Positions 47,295-58,714 of a stretch of DNA of 64,000 nucleotides are shown here, in pieces. Location: the NCBI GenBank assembly GCA_033980235.1, contig CM067075.1:18240844-18304843 (forward strand). The letters run 5' to 3'. Position 1 is the stretch's first letter; the number at the start of each line of letters is the position of its first letter. The notes beneath the pieces are model-generated. The model saw only the letters and a list, made by a program, of their open reading frames with translations, ran no database searches and was not told the DNA's origin. Source of the DNA: Diadema setosum (Eukaryota > Echinodermata > Echinoidea > Diadematoida > Diadematidae). A program made the translations under genes and the position numbers.

Positions 47295-49232
47295 CATGGG
47301 AATCCCGTTATAACGAGATCGTCGGTTCCGGGTGATTTTGCTCGTCATATCCGGATTCTCGTTGTATCCGAACGCTTGTGGAATTTACACTTTATATATA
47401 AATGCTCTATTAAAATTGGGCTACCTGCATTTTATTATGACGACGTCATATTGATGAACAGAAAAACAAGAAATGCGGCAGGAAAATGAGAGAGCATTCT
47501 CGCGATAATTACAATTATTTTTGTTCTAGACACATGCATGTTATCAAATATTTCAGATTTGACAAATCATATCGTATACGGGGCCTTCCTTTTGTTAGCC
47601 CTATGCTGATCAATCTGCACATCTAAGAAGAGAGAGAGAGAGAGAGATGAAGCAAAATTTATGCAACTACAGGTAAAGTATCGCGCTATCAACGCTGCGT
47701 TTAGCGTAACTCGCGTGGATGAAAGCTGTGAGTAAAATCCGAATGTATCCTTCATTCTATGACAAATTACTGATATAAACCACGTGTACTACGGTGAAAG
47801 TTTACACCACAATATACACTCTTCTTTTATTTCTTCTACAGGGAAACAGCTTCCCGGTTGTGATGCATGAGGTTGTAGGAATGCGTGCTTTGCGTGAATG
47901 TTTTACCAGACGACTTTGATGGGTCATTCATTCATTCATTTATTCATTCATTTATTTATTTTTCATTTCCAACAAAAACATATAAATATATTACAAAAAT
48001 TGAATACAGTGCATAATGTCATCATACAAAGTATAGGATAAATTTACAGAAAACTTGTAGGTATAGGAAAATGTTGGAAATGGGGAGGAATGCTAAAAAG
48101 CTGAGCTTGTAGGCTGCATTCCCCCCCCCCCCCCACACGTAATACAAGAAAAAATGATAGATAGACTGATAAACATTGAAAATGGATGAAACAAAGAAAC
48201 TAAGACAAAAAGACCTATAACCTAACTTATTCGAAACAAAAACCCTGAACAAATCCCTACACTAAAGTGCCGTCAATGCCGTTTTATAAGAAAACGAAAA
48301 CCACGTATAGATACCGGCTAACTGTGGATTGCAAAATCGAGTGAAATAGTACTTGTATTTTGGTAGGCTACAGTTGACTTAATTAAAATTTTAGCATATG
48401 ATCCCATCGTATTTTAATTTTGACATTTAATTCTATTCATCTTATCAAAGTTACGTAAATGGGTGTCTAACTGAGCGGCCAATGTTTGCGAAAGCAGCGA
48501 ATAATGGCAGATTATAACTTTCGTCAGGGCTCGGTAACAGTTGAGATCAAACTCAAGAACAGTTTTAATTTTAACAAGCACTTCTTTCTATCGCAAAGGA
48601 TTTTGGAACATCAGTGTTCAAAGCTCCCAAAACATTACAATTCGCTGTGTTCGCCGCTCACAGATATTCCCGTTACGTATCTTTGGAAACATTTCGGATA
48701 CGTAAACATATACTGTACACCATTTTTTTTTTCTTGTTTAAGCCATTAGATAACTTTAATTCGAATTGTAGCGTTTGTGATAACATTTCGGCATAAATAG
48801 CGAAGGCTATTATAGCTTCTAAATATTCCGATGCTGTTCCATCACGGCCTTTGGAAAGAGACTTTATGAACTTGTGGCGCCGTTATCACCTTGATTGCTT
48901 CTGTTTGGCACTGGCATAATTATGTTAGTCTGTTTGCACGAAACGATAGTTCAAATAATTTACGGAGAATTAAACTTTTCTGGTTTTGAAATAAAGAGTG
49001 ATTTTGCCCATTGTTAAGTTCGGCTTAAAAGAGAATAAGTTGTCGTTATATAAAAATCCGCACAAATTCATCTTTGCTTTTCTCTGTTTTTAGGCCCGAA
49101 AATTATCTCGCAATAGCCGGAACTCCAAATCTCCATTTAGGCTAACATGCAAATTTATTTGGGACCGGACGATTTATCTCGTTATAAGCTGATTCTCGTT
49201 GTATCCGATCTCGTTAGAACAGGATTCCCCTG
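47295..49232. mobile_element. pogo/Tigger-like element, 1.94 kb, TA target
   Basis: The ends CATGGGAATCCCGTTATAACGA and, inverted, CAGGGGAATCCTGTTCTAACGA match over about 26 bp and are flanked by TA (47,293-47,294 and 49,233-49,234). Internal copies of the CTCGTTGTATCCGA and CTCGTTATAA words are typical of pogo/Tigger termini. The interior has an (ATTC)n tract (47,930-47,966), a C-run (48,121-48,134) and no DDE transposase that I can recognise. The open frame at 48,486-48,749 is unidentified. Confidence 0.75.
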
Positions 49233-49234
49233 TA

Positions 49235-50949
49235 TACAAGTTATGAAATAGCCATTATTCATAATGTACCGAACTGAATGATTCGTGAGGTCTTTGATGC
49301 ATAGCGATCAAAAACATCTAAAACGCAGAATAGATCCAATGCAAATAAATTCACGTGCATTATACCAGTGCCCTCCGCTGTTTTATTCTAATATTCCTTT
49401 TCTTTTTTCTTTTTCTTTTCTTGCTTTCTGTTTCTTCCATTTTTTTCTAAGATCATTTCAAGTTGTACAAACGTGGCAAACAAGGAACTTTACAAGGAAA
49501 TCCATTCAATTATATATAATGTCAATGTCTCACAACTTTTCCAACAAAGCTTTCGTTATAAACATCATTATATCACCCATCCATTAAAAGCGTAAGGCGG
49601 CGTGCTCTGTCAATGTCTATATAGGCCTAGAGTATAGATTTCAGAACTGGCATAAATTGGTTTTAGGCTCAAAACTTTCCATAAAACAAAAGGCTTATCG
49701 TTATACATCATTGTACGAAATACAGAAACATATAGCTTGAAAACAATAAATTTAACCTTTATACCAAAGTGTGGACTTTGATACCACCCGTTTGAAGGTC
49801 ACATAACTTATAAACTGGCAAAATCAGGGTGTTAAAATGCTTACACCAACATGGTGTAAACATAATTATCTTAACACCGTTGATAACGCCAGGATTCACT
49901 CAAATCGGCCACCACAGATAAAACGTAATGTTTAAATCAACCTCTAAATACCAAAGTGTGATTGCCTGGATGTCATGGAGGCAAACCACGCCCGTAACCA
50001 GTTTTTTTTTTTCCTATGGAGGCGGAGAGGGTGGAGGTGCGTATTTAAGAAAAGAAAACGGACTTTTCATGCATGCAGAAATTATTGTTTCGTTAGCGCC
50101 GACAATCTCGCTCAGCGGGAGGAGGAGGTGGGGGGGGGGGTTGCCTCGTACCTTTATGATCACACATTGATATAATTTCTTGTTGAACACTGCATCCCAA
50201 TTTCCAATGGAATTAATTATAAGTATATGAAAAAGGATAAAAGTATACATATTTATACAGTTCACCACACAAGCTTTTAATTTTATATATATATTGAATG
50301 GAAAGTCCCCCAGACATTCTGTTGATTTTAGGGAATGCTGAAAAAGAATAAAAACATACCAGTTTGGAGCACTTCGAAAAATGTTATTATAAAAAAAAAG
50401 TATCTGCAAACATTTCATAAACAGGCAAATCTACAGCAAGGCTGGCGATCTTTTCAAACATTGTATACCTTCAAACATGACAAATTGTAATACTTACGAT
50501 AATAAATCTTACGAATGCAAGAGTATGTTTGTGCTTAAAATTTCGGTCATATTTATTAGTAATTTTCGTTAAATATGTCTGAAATAAAGATGCATAAAAA
50601 CAAAATTCAGTGGTATAGCTCTATATATATATGTGGGTTTTTGGGGGGATACAGCAAAAATATTATATGGGATATAGTCATTACAGCAATATCACTTTTG
50701 AGTCCTGTAAATACCTGTATTTCTCAGCCGCTCGCTCATACGTATTATTTGTTTTATAATGTCGACGCACATATTACTTCTGAGAAAAGAAAAAGTCAAT
50801 ATAATCTACACACACCTCAACACTATTTTGAATATACAGTTATTCAAAATATCATTTTGAAAATTCCATTTAAATACAATATGAACAAGATCATTTTTTT
50901 TCACTGGTAGGTTATCCAAAAGGAAGAAGGGAAAAGAGAGAGACTGCGA
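49235..50949. other. Transposon interior without recognisable genes
   Basis: The short frames look random in AT-rich DNA, with G-rich patches at 50,025-50,040 and 50,120-50,145. Nothing is supported. Confidence 0.4.
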
Positions 50950-51210
50950 TCATGCTCCCCTATCAGTACAGCAGAAAGGACACCGATACATGTATTTTGA
51001 TATGTCTTCTTCAACCTTATTTTTTAGTTCACTGCATTCCAAGTGCAACCATGTGTCGCAAAAATCACAAGAAACCCATTGATCTTCTACAGCTTCTTCT
51101 TTCCTGCATGCTGGACATACATTATCCAACATCATCTGATTCAATTCCTTCCTTTTTGTTCCTCTTTTTTTTTTTCTTTTCTTCGACGCTATTCTTCTTC
51201 GTAGAGTCAT
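50950..51210 (-). CDS. PHD-finger protein C-terminus inside DNA transposon
   Basis: The frame of 86 residues has a complete C4HC3 PHD signature: C32, C35, C48, C51, H56, C59, C77 and C80, with the WVSCDFCDTWLHLEC core. PHD fingers bind histone tails or other chromatin ligands. Here the context is the 5.7 kb transposon, so it is probably an element-encoded protein. Upstream on the minus strand (51,211-51,550) K/E-rich coiled-coil-like sequence (for example EEMNHILEEIKQKEEMKLEE) continues in shifted frames. The ORF is therefore probably the C-terminal end of a longer protein now interrupted by frameshifts. Met1 is probably not the natural start. Confidence 0.65.
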   Translation of the reverse strand: MTLRRRIASKKRKKKRGTKRKELNQMMLDNVCPACRKEEAVEDQWVSCDFCDTWLHLECSELKNKVEEDISKYMYRCPFCCTDRGA

Positions 51211-51560
51211 CTTCTTTGTTTTCTTCTCTCTTGTTTTACATTTCTTCTTCCGGCAAAGCTCACTTTTCTCTCTTTTTTTTTTTTTTGCACTCAGATTCTT
51301 CCAACTTCATTTCTTCCTTCTGTTTTATTTCTTCTAATATATGGTTCATTTCTTCTATCCTCATCACAATCCCATCTGTGTGATCTTTCTATTTCCTGTA
51401 CCGAACTTCATCTCTTCTATCTTCTTCTTTAGATCTTCCCTCTTCTTTCTCAATGTCTTTGTGCCTTCTTCTTTTTTTTTTCCTTTGTTTCTCTCTCTTT
51501 CTCTTCCTTTCTTTTCTTCAACTCTCTTTTCTGTTTGGATTTCATGTGAGTTATGAAATC
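51211..51560 (-). pseudogene. K/E-rich coiled-coil-like coding remnant upstream of the PHD finger
   Basis: On the minus strand, stretches of lysine- and glutamate-rich reading alternate between frames, with short A-runs (for example about 51,274-51,286) where shifts probably occurred. On the plus strand the same DNA is a polypyrimidine tract. It could alternatively be simple-sequence purine-rich DNA that only looks coding. Confidence 0.4.
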
Positions 51561-52411
51561 ATCTCCTGATATTGCTTCAGTAGCTGCAATTTCCTTTTTT
51601 GACTTCCTGGAACGTGTACTTCGGGAAACTCGATATAATGTTCGAGAGACGGGGACATTTTTATTTGAAACCTATTTCATTTTGGGACTAACGAACCTTA
51701 TGAATAACGATCGAGTTGTAACCGTATATAAACATGTATTATATATATAATTATACGTATGTATATAATTATATATTTACTTATAGCAATGTAAAAATAG
51801 AGGAATGCATTAGATGTCAATTGCTTTGATTATAATTCAAATCTGAATTTTCGGGGGCCTCCCACTTCGTCGGAAATCCAAGAGGATAGTTAGCGGGGAG
51901 GAGGGGGGAGCTAATAAATCAGCGGTCTGAAAGCGCGCGCGCCACATACTGTACACACGTAATTAGTGCGGGGGGGGGGGGGTGAGCGGTTACTAGTCAA
52001 GAGCCATCTCTGTACGAGTTTCGAACTTTTTTTGTTCGCTTACGCAATTCCACGTAAATACGTACACACTACTATCGTTCAGTTATTTGCCGACAGTTGT
52101 CAGGTCGACGACTAGCGCATATTCGTACGACTTATCTCAACTTTGCGGGATTTTAACTTAAAAATCACGGCCTACTCACTAATTCCACTAACTTCAGTAG
52201 ACGAGACCTTTCCGGCCATCGGGAATCTCCAGATGTGGCTAATTGCATTTAAACATCATAAAATAGTGGTAAATACTTTGAATATTGCAATTTGTTTGAG
52301 CATCGAATTTTTAGCATTGCGCACACGCGTACTGCAGTGCGTGCAGTGCGTATTCGAGAATGTAGGGCAGATATTCGCGGTCATCATCAACTACACTCGT
52401 GCGCTAAGAGA
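51561..52411. other. Right interior of the 5.7 kb transposon
   Basis: Holds the dispersed repeat 51,790-51,885 (copy of 41,120-41,215), a G-run (51,970-51,982) and an inverted internal copy of the transposon tip (51,982-52,001). No gene was found. Confidence 0.5.
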
Positions 52412-52436
52412 TGAGCGGTAACTAGTCAGGCTACTG

Positions 52437-53560
52437 TAATTAGGATAAAAGAAATATTTAACAACTTAGGTCTAACTGCAATTTGGAACAGCCAAGCATC
52501 ACATCTCATGCACTTTAGCTGGCTTTAAAAGTTTAGTTAGTACCAGATTAAATGATATCTATAAAGAAGAGTGGCATAGTAATGTAGACAAAAATTCTCA
52601 ATGTTTAAATTATCGAATCTTTAAACAGGATCTTCATTTTGAGAAGTATTTTCGACACCTTAATGATTTACAGGCAAAAATTTTATGTAAATTCCGTTGC
52701 GCAAATCATAAACTGCCAATTGTTTCTGGAAGATACAATCAGATTCCAAGAAACGAAAGGTTTTGTACCCATTGTAATGAAGAGAAAATTGGTGATGAAT
52801 TCCACTACCTTTTTCAGTGTAGACTCTTTAATGAACAACGAAAGAAATACTTAAAAAAATATTACTGGAAATACCCCAACACTATGAAGATGGATCAATT
52901 ATTTAATTGTCAAAAGAAAACAGTCCTTTCCAATTTATCCAAGTTTTGTAATTATATAATGACACATGTTTAGATTATTAGTATTTTTTATCCTTTTTGC
53001 AAATACTATACATGCCTTTTTTACAGGCTGTGCCTTCTTTACAATTGATTTTGTAACTTATTTGTCTTTCCATTCTCTCCTCCTTTTTTCTTCCCCTCTC
53101 TACTTCTTCTTCTTCTCGTTCCCGTCTCCATATTTCCTTCATTCTTGTTCACTTAGCGTATGGATTCATTTCCGTATGTCTTTGCGTTTTTCTTTTTCTG
53201 TTTCTATTTTTTCTTTTTTTTTTCCTGAACCAAAAGTCACTCGTATATCGTTTGTTAATTCACCAGTCTTATGTCCTTCTCACTCTCCCTCTTCACCTCC
53301 ATATCCCTTCTCTCTCTCTCGTCATATTTTCCTTTCTTTGTTTGTTTGTATCGTGTATATATTGTATATTTCTGTACATTTTTTTTTCTTTTCATCAATC
53401 GCATTTCATTCTTATTTTTTTTTTGTTATAGTTGTTTTGTACACTTTTCAGAGTTATTTGCAATTATTATTTATTGATATTATAATGTGCTAATGTTTTT
53501 TATTGGACTCCGATACCCAGAGTTTGGGTTGTGAGTAAATAAACTTTCAACTTTCAACAA
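52437..53560 (+). mobile_element. LINE with split ORF2, right part and 3' end
   Basis: Continues the LINE of 45,376-46,751. Coding remnants run to TAG at 52,971-52,973, then a pyrimidine-rich 3' UTR to a short tandem tail CTTTCAACTTTCAACAAC at about 53,545-53,560. The joined element would be about 2.5 kb. Confidence 0.85.
52439..52973 (+). pseudogene. LINE ORF2 C-terminus with CxxC motif
   Basis: From 52,439 the frame continues the left part, then shifts by one base near 52,520-52,532. The remainder reads a typical ORF2 tail with EEWH, FRCANHKLPIVSGRY and a zinc-like FCTHCNE-x(n)-DEFHYLFQC. It ends in TAG. The cysteine-histidine knuckle is common at the C-terminus of this LINE type. Confidence 0.85.
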
Positions 53561-53639
53561 CTCGGACCATTATAGTCTGGGTGCCAGAGGCTGAACCTTG
53601 TTTTACCGTCCACCCAATGTTTTTTGATGGTTTTAGCCT

Positions 53640-55240
53640 ATTTCGGGGGTGCTGAATCCGAATCTGGATGATGCAACTCTTGCATCCTTGAGGGTTTTGA
53701 AATATTCAAGATGGCCGCCAAAATGGCCGCCAAAACCGGAAATTCCCACGTATTTCCTTCTAAATGGTGAGATGTTGAAAACAATTGATGGTTTTACCTT
53801 ATTTCGAGGGTGCTGAATCCGAATCTGGATGATGCAACTCTTGCATCCATGAGGGTTTCGAGATATTCAAGATGGCCGCCAAAATGGCCGCCAAAACTGA
53901 AAATTCCCACGTATTTCCTTCTAAAAGGTGTGAAATTGAAAGTAATTGATGATTCTCCCTATTTGGAAGGTGCTGAAACCGAATCTGGATGATGCAACTC
54001 ATGCATCCATGAAGTTTTTGAGATATTCAAGATGGCCGCCAAAATGGCCGCCAATTAAAACTGGAAATTCCCATATATTTCCTTCTAATTGTTGAGAAAT
54101 TAAAAACAATTGATGGTTTTACCCTATTTCGGGGGTGCTGAATCCGAATCTGGATGATGCAACTCTTGCATCCATTAACTTTTTGAGATATTCAAGATGG
54201 CCGCCAAAATGGCCGCCAATTAAAACCGAAAATTCTCACGTATTTCCTTCTAAATGGTGAGCTGTTGAAAACAATTTTTGGTTTTACCCTATTTCGAGGG
54301 TGCTGAATCCGAGTCTGGATGATGCAACTCTTGCATCTTTGAGGATTTTGAGATATTCAAGATGGCCGCCAAAATGGTCACCAAAACCGAAAATTCCCAC
54401 GTATTTCCTTCTAAATGGTGAGAAATTGAAAAGAATTGATGGTTTTACTCTATTTCGAGGGTGCTGAATCAGAATCTAGATGGTGCAACTCATGCATTGT
54501 TGAAGATTTTGAGATATTCAATATGGCCGTTAAAATGGCCGCCCAAAACGGAACTTCCCATGTATTTCCTTCTAAATGGTGACAATTTGAAAGCAATTGG
54601 TGGTTTTTATCTTATTTTGAGTGTGCTGAATCCGAAGCTCAGGATACAACTCTCGTATCCTTAAGGGTTTTGAGATGATAAAGATGGTCGCCAAAAATGA
54701 CCGCCAAAATCGGAAATTCATATAGATCCCTATTTTCTTGTAAATGGTGTAAAATGTAAAACAGTTGGTGATTTTACACTATTTTGAGCTTGCTGAATTT
54801 GAAGCTCCAGGATACAGCTCTAACTTCCTTGAAGGTTTTGAGATAATAAAGATGGTCAAAAATGAAATGTTCCATGTAAGCCCTATATTACCTTCTACAT
54901 GGTGTAAAATTGAAAACAATTGGCGGTTTTACTCTATTTCGAGGGTGCTGAATCCGAACCTGGTTGATGCAACTTTCGTGTTCTTTTTTTAAGGGTTTTG
55001 AGATGTCCAAGATGACCGCCAAAATGACTGTCAAAAATTGGTAAATTTTAGGCCCTATTCAGCACCCTCGAAACTTGGTTGTTGAAATTCGTCCATTCTT
55101 TAGGGTTTTTAGACGTCCGAGATGACAGCCAAAATAAGTGGCAGAAATTCCAGTGTCAATATATTTTTTCTTAATGGTAAAAATTAAACATAAATTGATG
55201 GTCTTACCTCATTTCGAGGGTGCTGAAGGTCTTTGAAGGT
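53640..55240 (+). repeat. Tandem array, ~162-bp unit, about ten copies
   Basis: Each unit has GGTGCTGAATCCGAATCTGG, GATGCAACTCTTGCATCC, GATATTCAAGATGGCCGCCA, AAATGGCCGCC and TATTTCCTTCTAAATGGTGA. Starts of the GCTGAATCC word are near 53,650, 53,811, 53,972, 54,137, 54,302, 54,463 and 54,626. Copies decay progressively toward the centre of the element. Open frames that cross the units are artefacts. Confidence 0.92.
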
Positions 55241-55406
55241 TTTCGGACATCTATAAATGTCCTGTATGAACGGAAACTCCTCAACATTTTCTTATACTGA
55301 AACGGTGAAGTATTGTGCTCTTACGGGAAGCGGGGGATTAAACCCATGTAGGGTGAAAAGCAATAATTCGTATTCTTAAATTCAACTCAGCTGAGCGAAT
55401 ACTTTG

Positions 55407-55820
55407 TCAAATCAGCCAAAAGTTATTGACATCCAAAATGCTTGTCACAATGGTATTGTAATATACTGAGATATTCTGATATGTCTCAAACGGAACTTTA
55501 ACACGTGCTGGAAAAAAAGAAGAGATATTGACATCATACTGAAACGTACAAACACAAAGAGAGATACAACTGAAAATGTCTTTATGCGTAATTGTTAGAA
55601 AATAATGCTTGTGGTCGCCAATAATATGGCTCCACAGATGAGAAGTTAATCCTTTTCGACTATCAATAGAGTAAAAGTAAATTATGGCATGTCGGTATTT
55701 GGTGTTGAAACTTGTCTTGTATTCTGACGAGTCTCGCCTCGTATTCTTATGAAACTTGTTGCATATTCTGATTAGGTCATTGGAAATGGTTGCATCCATG
55801 ACCACTATAGTAGATATCAA
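55407..55820 (-). CDS. Unidentified 137-codon ORF in centre of foldback element
   Basis: The longest frame between the two arrays. Its product has mixed composition with no recognisable domain, signal peptide or membrane segment. It may be a remnant of an element protein or chance. It sits beside an (AT)n tract and has no supporting paralogue in this window. Confidence 0.2.
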   Translation of the reverse strand: MISTIVVMDATISNDLIRICNKFHKNTRRDSSEYKTSFNTKYRHAIIYFYSIDSRKGLTSHLWSHIIGDHKHYFLTITHKDIFSCISLCVCTFQYDVNISSFFPARVKVPFETYQNISVYYNTIVTSILDVNNFWLI

Positions 55821-55971
55821 TGAAGGGTAATTTCAAAAGCACTCTGCGCGATTATGATATTCGTAAGTACTGGATTATCAAATATTACCTTCCATGTTGT
55901 CGTTTGTTTTTTATTCATTTTTTTTTCACGGCGCGTTATTTGTCCGTCCCCTCGTGTGTGTTTGTAATAGA

Positions 55972-56007
55972 TTATATATATATATATATATATATATGTA
56001 TTATATA

Positions 56008-56050
<43 letters not shown>
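55972..56050. repeat. (AT)n microsatellite
   Basis: Interrupted AT dinucleotide run of about 75 bp. Confidence 0.95.
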
Positions 56051-56509
56051 GCACATACATAATGTTACATCGTATTGAAGAAAAAATTGAATCATAACTA
56101 TGAAAATGTCCCACTCGTGTCTTCAACAATGTCATCAAGACCACCAATACAAACCAAATAACCAATTTGAGTGTTCATGGATGAAGAGATTAAAACTGCT
56201 CATGGATTAAGACAGGTAATGTTGGATAATTTCAGTACACTTCTCTTGCATCACTATCACAATATGATTTAGATGAACATGTCTTGTCCATTTGTTGTTA
56301 GTGTTCAAAACTTATCCATTATATGTAGAGGAAACAGTGTAATCTTGCAATTATTCAACCGCATCTGTAGTCTTGAAGGGTCTATTGCTGGTACACTTGT
56401 ATCGTACAAACTCAAAGATATCCGGTAGAGCTGGTTTCACTGTATATACAGCAAGTTCAAACTGTGCCATTGACGAAAACCTGAAATCTTTCAGTCAAAA
56501 AAAAAAAAT

Positions 56510-57480
56510 GGGGTAAAGCCATCAATTGTTATCAATTTCCCACCATTTATAAGAAGGAAATACATTAGAGTTTCCGTTTCGGCGGCCATTTTGGCGGCCA
56601 TCTTGACTATCTCGAGGTGCATCATCCAGATTCGGATTCAGCACCCTCGAAATAGGGCAAAACCATCAATTGTTTTATATTTCTCACCATTTAAAAGCTA
56701 ATACATAGAAATTTCCGGTTTTAATTGGCGGCCATTTTGCGGCCATTTTGGTGGCCATCTTGAATATCTCAATACCCTCAAGGATGCAAAGTTTGCATCA
56801 CCCTGACTCGGATTCAACACCCTAGAAATAGGGTAGATCCATCAATTGTTTTCAATTTCTCACCAATTAGAAGGAAATACATGGGAATTTCCGGTTTTAA
56901 TTGGCGGCCATTTTGGCGGCCATCTTGAATATCTCAAAAACTTCATGGATGCATGAGTTGCATCATCCAGATTCGGATTCACCACCTTCCAAATAGGGTG
57001 TATCATCAATTATTTTTAATTCCACACCATTTAGAAGGAAATACGTCGGAATTTCGGGTTTTGGCGACCATTTTAGAGACCATCTTGAATATCTCAAAAC
57101 CCTCAAGGATGCAAGAGTTGCATCATCCAGATTCGGATTCAGCACCCGCGAAATAGGGTAAAACCATTAATTGTTTTCAATATCTCACCATTTAGAAGGA
57201 AATACGTGGGAATTTCCGGTTTTGGCGACCATTTTGGCGGCCATCTGGAATATCTCAAAACCCTCAAGGATGCAAGAGTTGCATCATCCAGATTCGGATT
57301 CAGCACCCTCAAAATAGGGTAAAACCATTATTGTTTTCAATATCTCACCATTTAGAAATAAATACGTGGGAATTTCCGGTTTGGGCGGCCATTTTGGCGG
57401 CCATCTTGAATATCTCAAAACCCTCAACGATGCAAGAGTTGCATCATCCAGATTCGGATTCAGCACTCCCGAAATAGGGT
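56510..57480 (-). repeat. Inverted tandem array, ~162-bp unit, about six copies
   Basis: Reverse orientation of the left array, with the GGCGGCCATTTTGGCGGCCA word near 56,585, 56,735, 56,905, 57,225 and 57,385. The copies nearest the outer end are the best preserved, mirroring the left arm. Confidence 0.92.
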
Positions 57481-57556
57481 AAAACCATCAAAAAACATTG
57501 GGTGGACGGTAAAACAAGGTTAGGCCCAAAAAGTGGCTTTGGCACCCAGACTATTA

Positions 57557-57994
57557 CTGCGAGTAGCCAGAACGCTACAATGTAGTTTATACAGGCCGCT
57601 CCCATATGCACAGTACAACGCTGTACAATCCAGAGGGACAACCAATACAACTCATCCCGCCGTCAAGCAAAGCGAGGCCGAGTTATCCCCGAGTCCGAGT
57701 CTAGCCTGACCCCGTTCGGGTAAGTTCTGAGACTGAACGTTTTTGGTTAATATTTCCCATTTTCGTTGTTACCCATCGAATATCTTGTTATTACAGCGTT
57801 ATTCCGCACATTTCCTAGGCATACGTTCACATTTTGGAGCAAAATTTGACAACTTTTGCAGGCGTACCAGAACTTTCTTTGGGCTTTAAAACGATAGGTC
57901 TGCCAGGAGGGATAACATGCTTATCCCTGGAAAATCCATTGGCACTTTTCACTGTATCACTTCATTGCCATTATATGACGTTTATACTATTATT
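57557..57994. other. Unique-looking sequence, no gene recognised
   Basis: No repeat copy in the window and no convincing open frame. Confidence 0.4.
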
Positions 57995-58120
57995 GTTATT
58001 ATTGTCTCATGATCCTTATGTGCAGCGCGCGCAATCCCATTGTGACGTCTTCTCTATTATGACGTAAAGTATGACACTCATAAGCGCGCAACATGCGTTT
58101 GTTGTTATCTATTATTTTTT
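57995..58120 (-). repeat. Dispersed repeat, 3' flank of the minus-strand LINE
   Basis: Reverse complement of about 41,763-41,880. Its last bases, TATTATTTTTT, match the AAAAAATAATAGAT word at 41,300-41,312, so the LINE interrupted a repeat of this family. Confidence 0.85.
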
Positions 58121-58714
58121 GAATTGAATTGAATTGAATTGAATTTATTCATTTCATTTCCATTTACATTGCATTTACATTGCATTGCATTTGCATTTAC
58201 ATTGCATTTGCATTTTTCATTTACATTGCATTGCATTGATGATTACATGTTGACACATAATATTACAGTAATTAATATAACAAACATGAATTAACAGAAT
58301 ATAGAGTTACTATACAAAACGGAAATGGGTGACCCAACTAAAAGCATAGCTTGTAAAATTTGTAGGTCACCATTCAACGAGTAATATTCAGAATTATGTA
58401 CAGAGTGATTGAGAATATAACATATACAGACTCCTGAAACATATTTACATAACTTATACATATATACATCTTAAAGATAGTAGAAATGAAAGAGAAAGAG
58501 AGGGAGAGAACGAAAAAAATAGAGGAAATAAAGTGAGAACCAAAGGGGGAGAGAGGAGGAAGAAAAAAGAAAAAAGAAAGAAAGAGAAAATAAACAATGG
58601 AATTAGAATGAATAGGAATACCACATGAATGATATACCATATAAAAAATGATATAAGATTACCTTATTGGGTAAAAGTGTCCAGATATTTGGTATAGGAT
58701 TATAAAAAAACTTG

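Larger units (their letters stand above)
46752..52436. mobile_element. 5.7 kb TA-flanked DNA transposon inserted in the LINE
   Basis: Terminal inverted repeats of 25 bp (CAGTAGCCTGACTAGTAACC... and complement, 24 of 25 matching) bound the segment, with TA on both sides (46,750-46,751 and 52,437-52,438). Removing it with one TA joins the two halves of the LINE frame in register. ACTAGTAGCCGCTCAC-type copies of the tip recur inside at 46,941-46,956, 46,962-46,977 and, inverted, at 51,982-52,001. No recognisable transposase domain remains. Internal content: a pogo-like element, a PHD-finger ORF and a dispersed repeat at 51,790. Confidence 0.9.
53573..57553. mobile_element. 4.0 kb foldback element with tandem-repeat arms, TTA target
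   Basis: The outermost 13 bp TAGTCTGGGTGCC is repeated perfectly inverted at 57,541-57,553, with TTA on both sides (53,570-53,572 and 57,554-57,556). Further inside both arms share TTGTTTTACCGTCCACCCAA and then enter arrays of the same repeat in opposite orientation. The centre (about 55,300-56,500) is unique AT-rich DNA with an (AT)n tract and a 137-codon frame I cannot identify. The TTA duplication suggests a Harbinger- or Zator-type target preference (inference). Confidence 0.85.

Noticed and set aside
50952..51556. Plus-strand ORFs rich in Phe, Ser and Leu
   Set aside because: They are the antisense of the purine-rich PHD and coiled-coil coding trace and reflect polypyrimidine composition.
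53573..57553. Assignment to the sea urchin TU foldback family
   Set aside because: Similar architecture only; the repeat unit length and end sequence could not be matched from memory.
53799..57650. Recurrent 60-77-codon ORFs with LNPNLDDATLASLRVLRYSRWPP-like products
   Set aside because: They are readings of the 162-bp tandem unit on both strands and have no independent evidence of coding.
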